Assembly: GCA_964019165.1 (NCBI GenBank)
Contig: OZ025270.1
Coordinates: 7,902,186-7,966,185 of the forward strand
Source: Mastigias papua
Lineage: Eukaryota; Cnidaria; Scyphozoa; Rhizostomeae; Mastigiidae
DNA: 64,000 nucleotides
Reading direction: 5' to 3'
Shown here: positions 63,310-64,000 of the stretch, in pieces
Numbering within the stretch: position 1 is the first letter of the stretch
Layout of the letters: each line of letters begins with the position of its first letter
The notes under the pieces: generated by a model
The model's database searches: none
Told to the model about the DNA's origin: nothing
The model's input: only the letters and a program-made list of their open reading frames with translations
Translations under genes and position numbers: made by a program

Positions 63310-64000
63310 ATGACGTTCAACAGAAAGTTATGCGGATAAACCAGAGCTTTACCATATCTGAAGGATACCTCCGAAGGGAAGAGCTACCAAGAAGTTGCTA
63401 AGGACTTAAAAATATCTGTATCCTCGGTACATCGCTGCTGCAAAGTGGAATGGGACAGAAGAAGGATGTTAAAGTAGGAAAAAAGAGGGAGGCCACGAAC
63501 TATATTGAATCGAGATGCAGCGCAGTTCATGAGAACTTTTCGAAAACTCAGAGATGATGGACAAAATCCTACAGTCAAAACTGTTATGGTAGAAAGTGGG
63601 ATGACGAGAGGAAGCTATAGATCTTTGGTGCGCCTCTTAAATACTGCTGGATACAAAAAGCTACAGCCAAGGAAGAAGGGCTTGCTATCCAAGAAGGACA
63701 AATAGATAAGAAAAGTATTCGCCAAACATTCACTGAGTCAATTCACCAATGATTTCTGGAGAGGTAGAGTGGCCTTCTATCTAGATGCTGTCTCATTCGT
63801 GTACAAATACAATCCATTACGCGAGGCTTCAAAACCAAGGGGGAAGGTTTGGCGGAAGCGGTGTGAGGGTCTCCAGTATACAACAACAGGGTCAAAAGAT
63901 CTGGCGGGGGGTAGACGAGTGCACTTTCTGGTCGCCATTGCATATCATGGTGGAGTAATTGTGGCAGAACCATACGAGAAAATGACTGGAGAGTATTCTG
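63310..64000 (+). pseudogene. Tc1-like transposase, broken, runs off the window
   Basis: One continuous frame from ATG 63310 is interrupted by TAA at 63337-63339, TAG at 63475-63477 and TAG at 63703-63705. Between the stops it reads as a Tc1-type transposase: first helix-turn-helix (SYQEVAKDLKISVSSVHRCC), GRPR linker (KRGRPRTI), second helix-turn-helix (GQNPTVKTVMVESGMTRGSY), then the start of the DDE domain with the first catalytic Asp in FYLDAVSFVYKYNP, followed by VWRKRCEGL and VHFLVAIAYHGGVIVAEPY. The remaining acidic residues lie beyond 64000. Three nonsense codons in the same frame mark it as inactive. Confidence 0.8.

Overview
This is AT-rich (roughly two thirds A+T by eye) eukaryotic DNA with no convincing host protein-coding gene. 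It is a repeat-dominated chromosomal region, almost certainly from an animal. The evidence is a Ty1/copia element primed in the Drosophila-copia way from the internal part of initiator tRNA-Met, a CR1/Jockey-like LINE 3' end, Tc1-like and hAT-like transposase relics, a Ty3/gypsy remnant and many foldback/MITE elements. The mix suggests an aquatic invertebrate, but I cannot name the species.

Layout. (1) 1-34977: one head-to-tail satellite array of about 1.1-kb monomers (31 complete plus one truncated) with higher-order block duplications and mosaic monomers. (2) 34978-35376: short unique junction. (3) 35377-43917: a 3.8-kb unit repeated 2.25 times and nearly identical between copies. Each full unit carries a tRNA-like segment, a foldback element with nested inverted repeats, a long TA microsatellite, an internally deleted Ty3/gypsy element (two 248-bp LTR-like repeats around the end of pol) and an inverted cluster of an 11-mer, CAACGGTCTAC. 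The third copy stops exactly at the end of the foldback element. (4) 43923-44432: a foldback element with 150-bp arms. (5) 44931-50271: a DNA element with about 25-bp terminal inverted repeats, split by a complete Ty1/copia retrotransposon on the minus strand (45128-49670; 214-bp LTRs, 5-bp target duplication GTATT). The copia gag-pol frame is open except for one TGA inside the gag zinc knuckle.

(6) 50272-58553: non-coding sequence holding two related hAT-type MITEs, each with a perfect 8-bp target duplication (51061-51675 and 56365-56855), a GATTACAAT microsatellite and a tRNA-like segment. (7) 58554-61383: a decayed hAT-like transposon with terminal repeats, a 6-bp flanking repeat, a transposase relic and 51-53 bp subterminal tandem repeats. 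(8) 61488-62222: 5'-truncated LINE, minus strand. (9) 62357-62654: a second, diverged member of the foldback family seen in the 3.8-kb unit. (10) 63310-64000: Tc1-like transposase pseudogene running off the window.

Nothing here works as an operon or pathway. The story is genome dynamics: satellite expansion by blocks of several monomers, a recent tandem duplication of a transposon-rich segment, and nested insertions whose order can be read. The most unusual points are the higher-order structure of the satellite, the foldback family with two nested inverted repeats and a conserved outer motif at a fixed offset, and the coincidence of the array end with a foldback terminus.
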